64,000 nt of DNA from Gammaproteobacteria bacterium Ga0074134 (GCA_001464965.1 LNEJ01000025.1:1-64000), one strand, 5' to 3'. Shown: positions 31,370 through 41,934, counted from the first letter of the stretch. Numbers and translations: made by a program. Notes: a model not told the origin generated them from the letters alone.

Positions 31370-33409
31370 TTACCTGTGACCGTAGGCATCCATTAGTCCA
31401 GGAAAGTCGAGAATAAGCGCAATACGACCGTTTCCGGTAATTGTTGCCCCTGACAATCCCCGCGTACCATGAAGCAATGACCCCAAGGGTTTTATTACTA
31501 CTTCTTCTTGTCCTATGAGATTTTCTACAACACACCCAATGCGCTGTGATCCAACGCTGACTACCACAACATATCCTGCTGCACGGTGATTATAAGGATC
31601 GGCGTCTTTTACCAACCAGTCGTGCAAGTAAAACAATGGGATTGCCTTGTTTCTCACAATCACAACTAATTGACCATCGACTGTATTTGTACGCGCCTCA
31701 TCAAGGCTGAATATCTCGCTGACATTAACTAGAGGCATTGCAAATATTTGCTGCCCAAGCATTACCATCAATGTCGGCATAATCGCCAGTGTCAATGGCA
31801 CCTTGATAATGAAACGGCTTCCTTTTCCAAGTTCTGATTCAATTTCAACAACACCATTAAGTTGCGCGATACGGGTTTTCACCACATCCATGCCAACGCC
31901 ACGACCTGACACATCCGAAATTTGAGTTTTCGTGGAAAATCCCGGGAGAAAAATCAAATTGTAGCAAGCGTTTTCATCAAGGCGGGCTGCCGCCTCGGGA
32001 TCCAGCAACCTCTTTTCTACAGCCTTGCGGCGCAACACCTCGGCATCCATGCCCGCCCCATCCTCTTCAATTGACAACAGGATATGATCCCCCTCCTGTT
32101 GTGCGGAAAGAATTACCGTGCCTGCACGCGGCTTGCCAGCCGCCAGCCGTACCTCAGGGGATTCAATACCGTGATCAACAGCATTGCGCACAAGATGTAC
32201 CAGAGGATCCGCAAGGGCTTCTACCAAGTTCTTGTCGAGGTCAGTCTCCTCACCATGAAGCTCCAATATCACTTCTTTATTCAGGCTGCGCGCCAAATCA
32301 CGGACTACTCTAGGAAAACGGCCAAACACCTTCTTTATTGGCTGCATGCGTGTTTTCATGACAGCATTCTGCAGATCCGAAGTCACCAGATCGAGATTGC
32401 CTATTACTTGAGCCATTTCTTCATTAACCATGGATGACTTGAGGGTAGCAAGCCGATTACGCACCAGCACCAGCTCACCTACCAAATTCATAATGTCATC
32501 CAGGCGCTTCGTATCGACGCGCACCGTCGTATCTGCGGGTGGCTGCGCTGAATCCTTTCCAGCAGCGGATGGCTGGCTGGCTGCTGGTTTTTCTTCGGTC
32601 TTGGCCGATTCGAGTTCTGCTGGACGGTACACATCTACTGGAGGGCTTACAGGCTCGCTCTGTGGTTTATTCTGTATCTTCTCTGGAGCACCATTAAGCT
32701 TGTCAAGCAACGCCTCGAATTCTTCGTCCGTAATCATATCGGATGGAGGCGATGTACCCGATGAAGATGGAGTCTCTGTAGTATTATTTGATAGGGCTCC
32801 AGTGTGAGCGCCTTGCCCATGCAATTGATCCAGAAGAGCCTCGAATTCGTCATCCGTAACATCATCACCACCAGCGGCTACCATTGTTTGTCCTGGTGTA
32901 TCCGTGGATTGACTGACTTCAACGGCATCATCTGTAATGACTTCGATGATTGGTTCCGCAATAGACTCAGGCACCGCTGCAAGTGCGTCTGGCATGTCGA
33001 TTTCAGCTTCGTTATCGCTCTGAGGCTGTGCCAGAATATCCAGACTTTTAAGCAATGAAGGATCGGCGGGCGTGGGGTCCTCACCAGATCGAACCTGATC
33101 CATCATGACTTTAACAAGATCAAGAACAGTCAAAATAACATCCATGAGCCGGGCATCAACCAGACGCTTCCCCTGCCGGAGAGTATTAAAAACATCCTCG
33201 GCGCGATGACATACGGCAACCAATGCAGTCAAATTTAAAAATCCGGCCCCGCCTTTAACCGTATGAAATCCTCTAAACACCGCATTTAGAAGGTCACTGT
33301 CATTTGGGCGCCGTTCAAGATCTACAAGCTGTTCGCCCAGCTTCTCAAGAATTTCCCCGGCCTCAACCAGAAAATCCTGGAGAATGTCATCATCCGTATC
33401 AATTGCCAT
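31370..33409 (-). CDS. cheA: Chemotaxis histidine kinase CheA
   Basis: Domain order: Hpt with phospho-His49 in FHTVKGGAGF; an acidic linker of about 170 residues; dimerisation helices (VDTKRLDDIMNLVGELVLVR); HATPase with the H-box-linked HLVRNAVDHGIE and the G-box SGRGVGMDVVK; C-terminal CheW-like domain. 679 residues. Instead of an obvious P2 domain, the linker carries two near-copies of a short motif, VTDDEFEALLDQL (about residue 183) and ITDEEFEALLDKL (about residue 224), reminiscent of the FliM N-terminal CheY-docking peptide. Confidence 0.95.
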   Translation of the reverse strand: MAIDTDDDILQDFLVEAGEILEKLGEQLVDLERRPNDSDLLNAVFRGFHTVKGGAGFLNLTALVAVCHRAEDVFNTLRQGKRLVDARLMDVILTVLDLVKVMMDQVRSGEDPTPADPSLLKSLDILAQPQSDNEAEIDMPDALAAVPESIAEPIIEVITDDAVEVSQSTDTPGQTMVAAGGDDVTDDEFEALLDQLHGQGAHTGALSNNTTETPSSSGTSPPSDMITDEEFEALLDKLNGAPEKIQNKPQSEPVSPPVDVYRPAELESAKTEEKPAASQPSAAGKDSAQPPADTTVRVDTKRLDDIMNLVGELVLVRNRLATLKSSMVNEEMAQVIGNLDLVTSDLQNAVMKTRMQPIKKVFGRFPRVVRDLARSLNKEVILELHGEETDLDKNLVEALADPLVHLVRNAVDHGIESPEVRLAAGKPRAGTVILSAQQEGDHILLSIEEDGAGMDAEVLRRKAVEKRLLDPEAAARLDENACYNLIFLPGFSTKTQISDVSGRGVGMDVVKTRIAQLNGVVEIESELGKGSRFIIKVPLTLAIMPTLMVMLGQQIFAMPLVNVSEIFSLDEARTNTVDGQLVVIVRNKAIPLFYLHDWLVKDADPYNHRAAGYVVVVSVGSQRIGCVVENLIGQEEVVIKPLGSLLHGTRGLSGATITGNGRIALILDFPGLMDAYGHR

Positions 33410-33420
33410 CTTTTGACGCC

Positions 33421-34170
33421 TCAGAATCCAAGACTGGAGAGTAAATCATCCACGTCATCCTGACCGGATACTCTGTCCTTATGGCTTTCACAGCCAGGGA
33501 TGCGTGGTCCGTCGCCTTCAATAGAAACTTTATTTACACCCGTTTTCTCCACCGGAATCATTCTTTGGCCTGAAATACGAACAAGTTCTACAAGACCGCT
33601 CTCTACTTCCTGTACCATATTAATAACCCGGCGGATGATTTGACCTGTTATGTCCTGAAAATCCTGGGCCATCATAACGTCTGACAAATGCTCATGAATA
33701 TGCTCGGCGTTGCGCGCCGTCCAAACCATAAATTCTCCAATTTCTCCGCTCAATTCTCTGAACTCATTCACTGGCATTTGTCGTTGTCTGAAACGATCCC
33801 ACTTTTTCTCTAGGTTTGATGATTTTTCCTTTAATTGCTCAGAGATTGGAAAGGCTTTTTCAACTGCGTTAAGCGTTCTGTTCGCGGACTGTTCAGTCAT
33901 CGTTATGACGTAGTTAAGTCTTTCCTTGGCATCAGGTATATCACTTTCAGCCAACGACAAAATGCGCGAATCCAGCTGGAAGCTGTTTAATGTCTCATGA
34001 AGCTGCCTAGTCAGCTTTCCGACCTCCTGAAAGAGTGATGATTCACGTAACTTTATGATTTCATCGATAATGCGATCTGCTTCCTTTTCATTTCCTTCCT
34101 CGATGGATTTGGCAAGAGACCGGGCCATAGATAGGCACTTATCAACATTATTGTTCATTTCGCTCATCAC
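33421..34170 (-). CDS. cheZ: CheY-P phosphatase CheZ
   Basis: Helical-bundle phosphatase. Active-site region AQDFQDITGQIIRRVINMVQ near residue 165, with the catalytic Gln; C-terminal CheY-binding peptide DDVDDLLSSLGF at the very end. 249 residues. CheZ occurs in beta/gammaproteobacteria and supports the assignment of the organism. Confidence 0.94.
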   Translation of the reverse strand: MMSEMNNNVDKCLSMARSLAKSIEEGNEKEADRIIDEIIKLRESSLFQEVGKLTRQLHETLNSFQLDSRILSLAESDIPDAKERLNYVITMTEQSANRTLNAVEKAFPISEQLKEKSSNLEKKWDRFRQRQMPVNEFRELSGEIGEFMVWTARNAEHIHEHLSDVMMAQDFQDITGQIIRRVINMVQEVESGLVELVRISGQRMIPVEKTGVNKVSIEGDGPRIPGCESHKDRVSGQDDVDDLLSSLGF

Positions 34171-34209
34171 TAATCCTTGCTGGTATTATCATGAAATCAA
34201 TCGATCAAA

Positions 34210-34602
34210 TCATTTGACCGATTCAATTCTCTCAAATATTTTGTCTATTTTTTCTTTCAGGGTTGCTGCCGTGAATGGCTTTACAACATAACCATTAACT
34301 CCAGCCTGTGCCGCCTCGACTATTTGTTCACGCTTTGCCTCGGCAGTAACCATCAGAACGGGAAGTGTTGCCAGCTTTGGATCAGCGCGCACCGCCTTGA
34401 GAAGGTCTATACCCTGCATTCCAGGCATGTTCCAGTCTGTTATCAGGAAATCAAATCCCCCTGCCTGCAACATAGGAAGTGCAGTTTTACCATCATCGGC
34501 TTCACTGGTATTATTAAAGCCGAGATCACGCATCAAATTTTTAATGATTCGCCTCATTGTAGAAAAATCATCAACAATGAGAATCTTCATGTTCTTGTCC
34601 AA
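34210..34602 (-). CDS. cheY: Chemotaxis response regulator CheY
   Basis: Single receiver domain: acidic pocket DD in [12 protein letters not shown], phospho-Asp in [11 protein letters not shown], Thr in MVTAEAK, Lys in YVVKPFTA. 130 residues from a TTG start at 34602, which GGAGG precedes by about 7 nt; the ATG at 34590 (MKILIVDD) has no clear ribosome site, so TTG is preferred. Confidence 0.95.
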   Translation of the reverse strand: MDKNMKILIVDDFSTMRRIIKNLMRDLGFNNTSEADDGKTALPMLQAGGFDFLITDWNMPGMQGIDLLKAVRADPKLATLPVLMVTAEAKREQIVEAAQAGVNGYVVKPFTAATLKEKIDKIFERIESVK

Positions 34603-34676
34603 AAGATACCTCCAGTCCTAACGCAAGGAGAGATAAATGATTTCACCAACCATTGATCTTCCTTTTTGACGAGTTC

Positions 34677-35408
34677 CTAACCTTCCGATCTCCATTGGCT
34701 GAGACGAGCCTGTAAACGTATCAGAGCCTGACTATGAATCTGGCTCACTCTCGACTCGCTGACACCAAGAACGGCCCCAATCTCACGCAAATTGAGTTCT
34801 TCGTCATAATAGAGAGCCATAACCAGGCGTTCCCTTTCTGGCAATCCAGCAACCGCTTCCGATAGGCTCTTTTTGAAATCATCCCTTTGCAACCCTTCGA
34901 GTATTCCAGGGTTTCTATCGGCAAACTGCAAAGCCACTGCCTCATCATCTACCCCCATATCCTCGAAACTCATTACCAAATAACCGCTCGCATCCTGAAG
35001 CATCTGGTGATATTCATCGAGAGATATCTCCAATATCTCCGCCACCTCACTGTCGCGGGCGTCACGGCCTTTGATGTTTTCTATTGTGCGCACGGCTTCC
35101 GCCACTTTTCTTGCCTTGCGATGCACAGAGCGTGGCGCCCAGTCATTTTTTCGTATTTCATCCAGCATCGCACCACGAATGCGTATGCCGGCATATGTCT
35201 CAAAACTTGCTCCCTGCGTCGCATCATAGTTACGCGATGCCTCCAAAAGCCCGATCATACCCGCCTGTATCAGGTCATCGGCCTGTACACTGGGTGGCAG
35301 ACGGCTCATCAGATGATAGGCGATCCGTTTTACCAAGGGCGCGTATTGTGCTACGGTGTCGTCTCTGTCATCGGTGTGAATACGGGTATACATAGCGACT
35401 CCATTCAT
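34677..35408 (-). CDS. fliA: Flagellar sigma factor FliA (sigma-28)
   Basis: Class III flagellar sigma factor. Region 2 YAPLVKRIAYHLMSRLP..QADDLIQAGMIGLLEA; region 4 LNLREIGAVLGVSESRVSQI near the C-terminus. 243 residues. ATGA overlap with fleN. Likely directs late genes, probably including chemotaxis genes. Confidence 0.96.
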   Translation of the reverse strand: MNGVAMYTRIHTDDRDDTVAQYAPLVKRIAYHLMSRLPPSVQADDLIQAGMIGLLEASRNYDATQGASFETYAGIRIRGAMLDEIRKNDWAPRSVHRKARKVAEAVRTIENIKGRDARDSEVAEILEISLDEYHQMLQDASGYLVMSFEDMGVDDEAVALQFADRNPGILEGLQRDDFKKSLSEAVAGLPERERLVMALYYDEELNLREIGAVLGVSESRVSQIHSQALIRLQARLSQWRSEG

Positions 35409-36304
35409 GACGACATCATCCTATAATTTTGGTTGGTCTGAATCAGCCGCTCGACGAAAAACTCGAGATGCCCTCCCGCTGTCACCGTCACAGGCCAATT
35501 ATCGGCCTTTAGTGCCAGTTTCTTGAATGCCATTGCAGACTTGCTGCGCGGATATGCATCAACGACTGGGCGCTGCTTTTGTACTGCTTTTCGCAAATAG
35601 TCGTCATAGGGAACTATTCCCATAAAATCTACTGTAGCATCGAGATAACGATCCACAACTTTGACTATTTTGTTGTACACTTCACGCCCCTCTTGAAGAC
35701 TGTGAACCATGTTGGCGAGAATACGGAAACGATGCATGCCATAATCGCGATTAAGAAGCTTTATCAAGGCATAGGCATCAGTCAGTGATGCCGGCTCATC
35801 ACACACCACCACGATAACTTCCTGCGCTGCCCGGCTGAAACTGATCACGCTTTCCGAGATACCGGCAGCGGTGTCGATCAATAACACATCCAGTGTTTGG
35901 CTCAGCTCACTGAAAGCGCGGATGATACCGGCGTGCTGCGCGGCACTGAGCTCCGCCATGCTTTTCAAGCCGGAAGATGCGGGCACAATAGATAAGCCGC
36001 CCGATGCTGGAAGAATGACTTCTTCCAGGGTACGTTCACCATTGATGACATGAGAAAGATTGTAAACAGGGTGCAGTCCCAACAATACGTCAACATTTGC
36101 AAGCCCCATATCAGCATCCATCAGTAACACTGACTTTCCTTCATTAGCCATTGCAAGGCCAAGATTCACGGACACATTGGTTTTACCGACACCGCCCTTA
36201 CCACTGGTAACCGCGATAACACGCACGGGCCTGTGATGGGCCATGCGGCGCAACCCCTCGGCCTGATCCCCGATCAAATCACGATTCACTTCAGACATGA
36301 GCAT
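35405..36304 (-). CDS. fleN: Flagellar number regulator FleN/FlhG
   Basis: MinD-type ATPase that limits the number of polar flagella and antagonises FleQ/FlrA. Deviant Walker A SGKGGVGKTNVSVNLG near residue 34; LLMDADMGLANVDVLLGL follows. 299 residues from 36304; the ATG at 36298 is an alternative. Overlaps flhF by 14 bp. A regular flhF-fleN-fliA order. Confidence 0.94.
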   Translation of the reverse strand: MLMSEVNRDLIGDQAEGLRRMAHHRPVRVIAVTSGKGGVGKTNVSVNLGLAMANEGKSVLLMDADMGLANVDVLLGLHPVYNLSHVINGERTLEEVILPASGGLSIVPASSGLKSMAELSAAQHAGIIRAFSELSQTLDVLLIDTAAGISESVISFSRAAQEVIVVVCDEPASLTDAYALIKLLNRDYGMHRFRILANMVHSLQEGREVYNKIVKVVDRYLDATVDFMGIVPYDDYLRKAVQKQRPVVDAYPRSKSAMAFKKLALKADNWPVTVTAGGHLEFFVERLIQTNQNYRMMSS

Positions 36305-37679
36305 GTGCTGCCACCTTCTCTACCGGTACTGATAAAGCCTCATCCTCCAGCGAGGAAGCAGCCTGTTGCATGATGGCCACGCTGCGGCTCACCAAGGTAT
36401 GCGCACGAGCATTATGTAAATCTTCCGGAACACGCTGACCATCGCTGATGTAGGCAACGGGCAGATCGTGCTGAATGGTGACACTCAACGCGCTGCCAAG
36501 GCTGGTGGCTTCATCCAGCTTTGTGAGGATGCAGCCATCCAGTGTCATCCCCTGAAATGCACGAATGGTTTCATCCAGCCCCGACAGTCGTGTGGTGGTG
36601 GACAATACCAGGTAGGTTTTAATGCGCGGCATGCGGCCATCACTGCCATTGAGAACCGCGAATTGCGCGGACAGCCGCACATCACGCTGACCCATCCCGG
36701 CGGTATCGATCAATATAAGCCGCCGGTCACTCAGCTCCGCCAGTATCTGTTGCAGTTCGGCTTTGTCAGCGGCAACCCGCACGGGAACATTCAATATCCT
36801 CCCGTATGACTTCAGGTGCTCATGTGCGCCGATACGGTAGTTATCGGTTGTCACCAGAGCAACATGGCGCGAACCATGCCGCAAGGCATAATGCGCTGCC
36901 AGTTTGGCCACTGTAGTGGTCTTTCCGACGCCGGTCGGGCCTACCAATGCAACGATGCCGCCCTGTGTAAGAATGTCATCATCTGTTACCTGTATCTGAT
37001 GAGCCAGCACCCCCAGTGCCCGCCGCCATAACAACTCGATCTGCGGCGCCTGTGTGATTTCCAGGGGAATCTCATCCACCACTTGGCGACACAGTGTCGA
37101 GCTCATCCCCATCCTCATCAGGCGCTGGAACAATTCAGCCTGCTGAGGATGACGCCGAGCAAGATCGCCCCATGCCAAACCGGATAATTGATTTTCCAGC
37201 AAGCCGCGCAAGTTCCTGAGTTCAGCCCACATCTCATCCAGAGCAGGCCTTGGCGTGCTAGATGAAACAACACCATCCTTGCGATCCTTTTTGTGAGCGT
37301 CGTTAAGAACCTGTTCCGGCACGAAATCCAGGCTTATCACGTCATCCTCATCATCCTGCTCCGAGGGCAATGCGGCAGCGGTTTTATAAAGTGACTTTTG
37401 TGTTTGTGCTGGTTGCGTTTCAGAAGATTGTTTGCCTAGTATGCCGCTATGCGGCTCCAGCGGAGGGTGATACTGATTAGGAACCCGGGACACATTTGGC
37501 CCTGTAGATAACAGTTCTGCATTGCTCACCATAGATTCGTCGTAGTCGATAGCAGAGACTATTTCAACACCGCCTTCAACACGCCGGTTGGAAAGTATCA
37601 CCGCATCCGGTCCAAGCTCATCACGTACTTTACGTATCGCCTGGCGTATGTCGGGGGCGAAAAAGCGTTTCATTTTCAT
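36291..37679 (-). CDS. flhF: Flagellar positioning GTPase FlhF
   Basis: SRP-type GTPase that directs flagellum assembly to the pole. Basic N-terminal B domain (MKMKRFFAPDIRQAIRKV), acidic variable linker, then the NG domain: GPTGVGKTTTVAKLAAHYAL (G1), TTDNYRIGAHEHLKSYG, IDTAGMGQRD (G3), TKLDEA (G4). 462 residues. The 93-bp gap to flhA shows no clear promoter. Confidence 0.95.
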   Translation of the reverse strand: MKMKRFFAPDIRQAIRKVRDELGPDAVILSNRRVEGGVEIVSAIDYDESMVSNAELLSTGPNVSRVPNQYHPPLEPHSGILGKQSSETQPAQTQKSLYKTAAALPSEQDDEDDVISLDFVPEQVLNDAHKKDRKDGVVSSSTPRPALDEMWAELRNLRGLLENQLSGLAWGDLARRHPQQAELFQRLMRMGMSSTLCRQVVDEIPLEITQAPQIELLWRRALGVLAHQIQVTDDDILTQGGIVALVGPTGVGKTTTVAKLAAHYALRHGSRHVALVTTDNYRIGAHEHLKSYGRILNVPVRVAADKAELQQILAELSDRRLILIDTAGMGQRDVRLSAQFAVLNGSDGRMPRIKTYLVLSTTTRLSGLDETIRAFQGMTLDGCILTKLDEATSLGSALSVTIQHDLPVAYISDGQRVPEDLHNARAHTLVSRSVAIMQQAASSLEDEALSVPVEKVAAHAHV

Positions 37680-37772
37680 TCCACATGCCTTTTATTATAA
37701 GATCGGCAGCTACGCATTCTTTCGCAATAACCAGCCGTATAGCCCTAGGGCGAAAATCAATTCGGCCCTGCA

Positions 37773-39854
37773 TTACTTGCCCACACTCGCCACGATCCTG
37801 ATCTGTTTGCTGTCGGGGATCTCGTTGTACGACAACACATGCAAATTAGGAATCGAGTGCCTCACCAAGCGAGACAGAGGCAGTCGCAATGGCATTGATA
37901 CCAACAACACCGCGGGCTGTCCTGCAAGCTCCTGACGTTGCGCGCTTTGCTGCAGCGCCGAATGCATCCTTTCTGCCAGGCCCGGCTCCAAACCTATTCC
38001 CGCTAAACCAGGTGTTTGCAATGAGTTTTGCAATATCTGTTCCAAATCAGGATCCAGTGTAATAACCGCAAGTTCTGGAGCAACCCCATTGATTTGCTGA
38101 ACAATTAATCTGCTCAGTGCGACACGTGTGGCGGCAGTCAATACGGCGGGATCCTGACTTTTTGGCGTATATCCTGCCAATGTTTCGGCAATTGTTCGTA
38201 TATCGCGGATCGGAATACGTTCTTCCAATAGGTTTTGCAATACTTTCAGCACCACACCCAATGGCAGCGTATTAGGCACCAAATCCTCAACCAGCTTTGG
38301 AGCGGTTTTGGCGAGGTTATTGAGGAGCTGCTGTACCTCCTCGCGCCCCAGCAACTCCTGCGCGTGGCTTTGCAATAACTGACTGAGATGCGTTGCCACT
38401 ACAGTGCCTGCATCAACCACGGTATATCCAAGCGTCTGGGCATGGTCACGTTGCGATGGGTCTATCCATACAGCCTCCAAACCAAAGGCAGGATCTTTAC
38501 CAGGCATACCTTGCAGCGCACCGAAAACTTGCCCTGGATTGATCGCAAGATCGCGTTCTGGATGGATCTCCGCCTCGCCAATAGTGGCGCCCAGCAAGGT
38601 GATGCGATAACCGTTCGGTGCCAGATCGAGATTGTCTCGAATATGTACCGGGGGCACGAGGAAACCGAGATCCTGAGTCAATTTTTTTCGCACGCCCTTG
38701 ATGCGCCCCATGAGCTGACCGCCCTGATTTTTGTCCACCATTGGAATCAACCGGTAACCTACTTCAAGGCCGATGGGATCGACAGGGACGATATCATCCC
38801 AACTCAAATCTCGTGACTCGGGTGCGCTTTCGATCAACTTTTCCGCAACCACCGACAGCGATTGCACGGTTTTTTGGCGCTGCGCAATCATATAAGATGT
38901 TGCCCCCGCCGCCGCAGCCAATGACAAAAACGCCACATTGGGCATCCCAGGCACCAAGCCTATGGATCCTATGACAGCCGCACTCACAGCCAATGCGCGT
39001 GGACTATCGAACAACTGCTTCAAAATCTGCTTGCCCATATCCTGGGCACTGGAGACACGCGTCACCATGATCGCAGCCGCAACGGACAATAGCAGTGCAG
39101 GAATTTGTGTTACCAAGCCATCGCCGATGGTCAGCAGGGTATAGTTGTGCAATGCCTCGCTGAATGGCATACCATGCTGAAGTATGCCAATGAAAAATCC
39201 ACCGATAACATTCACGAAGAGAATCAATATTCCGGCAATGGCGTCACCGCGCACGAATTTGCTCGCGCCATCCATGGAGCCATAAAAATCCGCTTCCTGA
39301 ACTACTTCGACGCGGCGCGCCCTGGCTTCATCCTGTGTGATCAAACCGGCGTTGAGATCGGCATCTATCGCCATTTGCTTTCCTGGCATGGCGTCCAGGG
39401 TAAAGCGTGCACTTACTTCTGAAATTCGCCCGGCGCCCTTGGTGACCACGATAAAATTAATGATCACCAAAATGGCGAACACAACCAGACCAACCGCGTA
39501 ATTACCCCCCACCACGAAGTCACCGAATGCTTCAATGACGTGACCCGCCGCGCCGGTCCCGGTGTGCCCTTCCATCAATATCACACGAGTGGAGGCAATA
39601 TTCAGCGCAAGCCTCAACAGCGTAGCCAGCAGTAATACAGTGGGAAATGCCGCGAAATCCAGAGGCTTCTGCACATACACCCCGGTCAGCAACACGACCA
39701 GTGAAAGAGCGATGCTGAATGTGAAAAATGTATCGAGCAGCAGCGGTGGCATCGGCACCACCATCATTGCCAGAAGCATCATCAGAAACAGCGGCACACC
39801 TAATCCGCGGCGGCTGAAATCTCGCAGGCTTTCCAATATCATGGTTTGGTTCAT
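37773..39854 (-). CDS. flhA: Flagellar export gate protein FlhA
   Basis: Type III export gate subunit: eight N-terminal helices (about residues 20-310), FHIPEP-type conserved cytoplasmic loop (DAMPGKQMAIDADLNAGLI), and a C-terminal cytoplasmic domain that docks export chaperones. 693 residues from the ATG at 39854; an earlier TTG in frame at 39875 is less likely. Starts the flhA-flhF-fleN-fliA block. Confidence 0.96.
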   Translation of the reverse strand: MNQTMILESLRDFSRRGLGVPLFLMMLLAMMVVPMPPLLLDTFFTFSIALSLVVLLTGVYVQKPLDFAAFPTVLLLATLLRLALNIASTRVILMEGHTGTGAAGHVIEAFGDFVVGGNYAVGLVVFAILVIINFIVVTKGAGRISEVSARFTLDAMPGKQMAIDADLNAGLITQDEARARRVEVVQEADFYGSMDGASKFVRGDAIAGILILFVNVIGGFFIGILQHGMPFSEALHNYTLLTIGDGLVTQIPALLLSVAAAIMVTRVSSAQDMGKQILKQLFDSPRALAVSAAVIGSIGLVPGMPNVAFLSLAAAAGATSYMIAQRQKTVQSLSVVAEKLIESAPESRDLSWDDIVPVDPIGLEVGYRLIPMVDKNQGGQLMGRIKGVRKKLTQDLGFLVPPVHIRDNLDLAPNGYRITLLGATIGEAEIHPERDLAINPGQVFGALQGMPGKDPAFGLEAVWIDPSQRDHAQTLGYTVVDAGTVVATHLSQLLQSHAQELLGREEVQQLLNNLAKTAPKLVEDLVPNTLPLGVVLKVLQNLLEERIPIRDIRTIAETLAGYTPKSQDPAVLTAATRVALSRLIVQQINGVAPELAVITLDPDLEQILQNSLQTPGLAGIGLEPGLAERMHSALQQSAQRQELAGQPAVLLVSMPLRLPLSRLVRHSIPNLHVLSYNEIPDSKQIRIVASVGK

Positions 39855-39940
39855 TAGTCGTTTATCCGTATTCAAAAATCTGTTTCAACCTAAAACGGCG
39901 ATTGGAACCTGCCGCGAAGGTAATGGCATGTGAATCCTCA

Positions 39941-41086
39941 TCACTCATCGCGCCTCAATTCATCCGGTATCGGTAGTTCCGCCATTGACAACGGCGTTCC
40001 ATCATATTGAGCGTCAGAGTGTTGACGCTGCTTCAATTGATAGACATACGCCAGCACTTGCGCCACCGCCAAATACAGCCCGGCGGGGATGGCATGGTTC
40101 AGTTCAGTACTGTGATGCAGCGCCCGTGCCAAAGGAGGGGCGGAGAGTATTGGTATACGGTGTGTGATGGCGACAGTGCGTATTTGCAGAGCGATGAGAT
40201 CAGTGCCTTTAGCAATCACCACTGGTGAGCGCATTTTGTCGGAATCATAACGTAGCGCCACGGCATAGTGGGTGGGGTTGGTAACGATCACATCGGCTTT
40301 TGGCACTTCCGCCATCATGCGGCGACGCGCCATCTCGCGCTGCTGGCTACGAATACGTCCCTTAATCTCTGGATTTCCATCTGTTTCTTTGAATTCCTCC
40401 TTGATTTCCTGATGCGTCATCTTGAGTTTTTGGGAGTGATCCCAAAGCTGGAACGGCACATCGACCGCTGCGATCAGCACCATCGTTCCGCTTAACGCAA
40501 GGAATGACCATCCCAATAGGTTCGCCACATGACCCAGGGCATTAGGCAAAGGCTCATCACCCAAGCCGGAAAAATCTCCCGCCATTTTCCATAACAGAAC
40601 GACGGCAGCGATGGTGAGCACGATGAATTTTGCCAGCGCCTTCATCAGCTCCATTAAACCATGCGGGCCAAAGATGCGTTTCAAGCCTGACAGCGGATTC
40701 ATCTTCTCCCACTTGAAGCCCAGTGCCTCACTGCTGAATGACCAGCCTCCCAAGGCCAATGGCGCGAGCAATGCGGCCACTATCATCAAAACAAGGAAAG
40801 GCGCCAAAGCAATCAGAGCATCCGCCACGGATTGCTCAAGAAGATGCAGCATGGCACTAGAATTAAATACATTTTCCCGGTTAATGCGAAAATTATGGCG
40901 CATGGAGTCCAGTAGCCCAGATGTTATCCGGCCACCCAACACCAGAAAACCGCCGGCGGCGGCCAATAACATTACTGTCGAGTTGAGATCCAGCGAACGG
41001 GCTATTTGCCCTTTCTCGCGCGCCTCCTTGAGGCGCTTGGGAGTCGCCTGTTCGGTGCGTTCCTGGCCGCTGTCCTGCTCTGCCAT
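39941..41086 (-). CDS. flhB: Flagellar export switch protein FlhB
   Basis: Type III export gate subunit and substrate-specificity switch. Four helices, then the cytoplasmic autocleavage site in VTNPTHYAVALRY (cleavage between Asn and Pro). Basic N-terminal head (ERTEQATPKRLKEAREKGQ). 381 residues. Starts 3 bp after fliR. Confidence 0.97.
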   Translation of the reverse strand: MAEQDSGQERTEQATPKRLKEAREKGQIARSLDLNSTVMLLAAAGGFLVLGGRITSGLLDSMRHNFRINRENVFNSSAMLHLLEQSVADALIALAPFLVLMIVAALLAPLALGGWSFSSEALGFKWEKMNPLSGLKRIFGPHGLMELMKALAKFIVLTIAAVVLLWKMAGDFSGLGDEPLPNALGHVANLLGWSFLALSGTMVLIAAVDVPFQLWDHSQKLKMTHQEIKEEFKETDGNPEIKGRIRSQQREMARRRMMAEVPKADVIVTNPTHYAVALRYDSDKMRSPVVIAKGTDLIALQIRTVAITHRIPILSAPPLARALHHSTELNHAIPAGLYLAVAQVLAYVYQLKQRQHSDAQYDGTPLSMAELPIPDELRRDE

Positions 41087-41089
41087 GTC

Positions 41090-41869
41090 TTACGTTCCTC
41101 CCACAACCAATTGCTGCATCAGGGCAAAGACATCGCGCATAAGATTACTTAACTGGGGAGAAATAACCGGCAACGTCACGAGCATGACAACGATGCCTAG
41201 CAATAATGTAATCGGGAATCCAATTGCAAAGATATTGAGTTGAGGAGAAGCGCGCGTCATGACGCCGAAGGCAATGTTTGCCACCAGCAACGCAGTAACA
41301 GCAGGCAGTGAGATAAGCACTGCACCGGAAAACATCTGGCCACCCCAGATGACGAGATCCCACACACCGTTCATTGCCAGCCCATTAGGACCTACAGGCA
41401 GGGTACGAAAACTATCGGCGAGCACTTCAAGCAATACCAAATGGCCGTTGAAGCCGAGAAATATCAGTGTCACCAGAACCTGATAAAACTGGCTCACCAC
41501 CGGCACCTGCACGCCATTCAGCGGATCCACCATCGAGGCAAAACCCAGCCCCATGGACTGCCCTATCAACTGTCCGGCCAAGACAAAAGCGCCAAACACC
41601 AACTTCAAGGCAAAGCCCATTGCCAAACCAATCAGCACCTGATGGATAACAATCATCAATCCCGTGGAGCTGAGAGGATCAACCACCGGAACAGGAGGCA
41701 ATGCCGGGGCGATAAGCAGCGTCAAGGCCACGGAAAACCCCACACGGATACGTACCGGCACGCTTTGCGCCCCAAACACCGGAGCCATGGCCACCAATGC
41801 CATCACGCGGAATAGCGGCCAGAGATACATGCCGATCCATGAGGCTATTTCAGCACTGGTAAATTGCAT
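41090..41869 (-). CDS. fliR: Flagellar export gate protein FliR
   Basis: Core export-channel subunit. The ATG at 41869 (MQFTSAEIASWIGMYLWPLF) fits FliR N-termini; an upstream TTG at 41905 is in frame but not needed. 259 residues with about six hydrophobic segments. Directly follows fliQ. Confidence 0.93.
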   Translation of the reverse strand: MQFTSAEIASWIGMYLWPLFRVMALVAMAPVFGAQSVPVRIRVGFSVALTLLIAPALPPVPVVDPLSSTGLMIVIHQVLIGLAMGFALKLVFGAFVLAGQLIGQSMGLGFASMVDPLNGVQVPVVSQFYQVLVTLIFLGFNGHLVLLEVLADSFRTLPVGPNGLAMNGVWDLVIWGGQMFSGAVLISLPAVTALLVANIAFGVMTRASPQLNIFAIGFPITLLLGIVVMLVTLPVISPQLSNLMRDVFALMQQLVVGGT

Positions 41870-41934
41870 GTTACGAAGCCGCAAATCAGGTATGTGGGAG
41901 ATCAACGCGGAGCGGGTTTCAAATCAGCCCCTGC

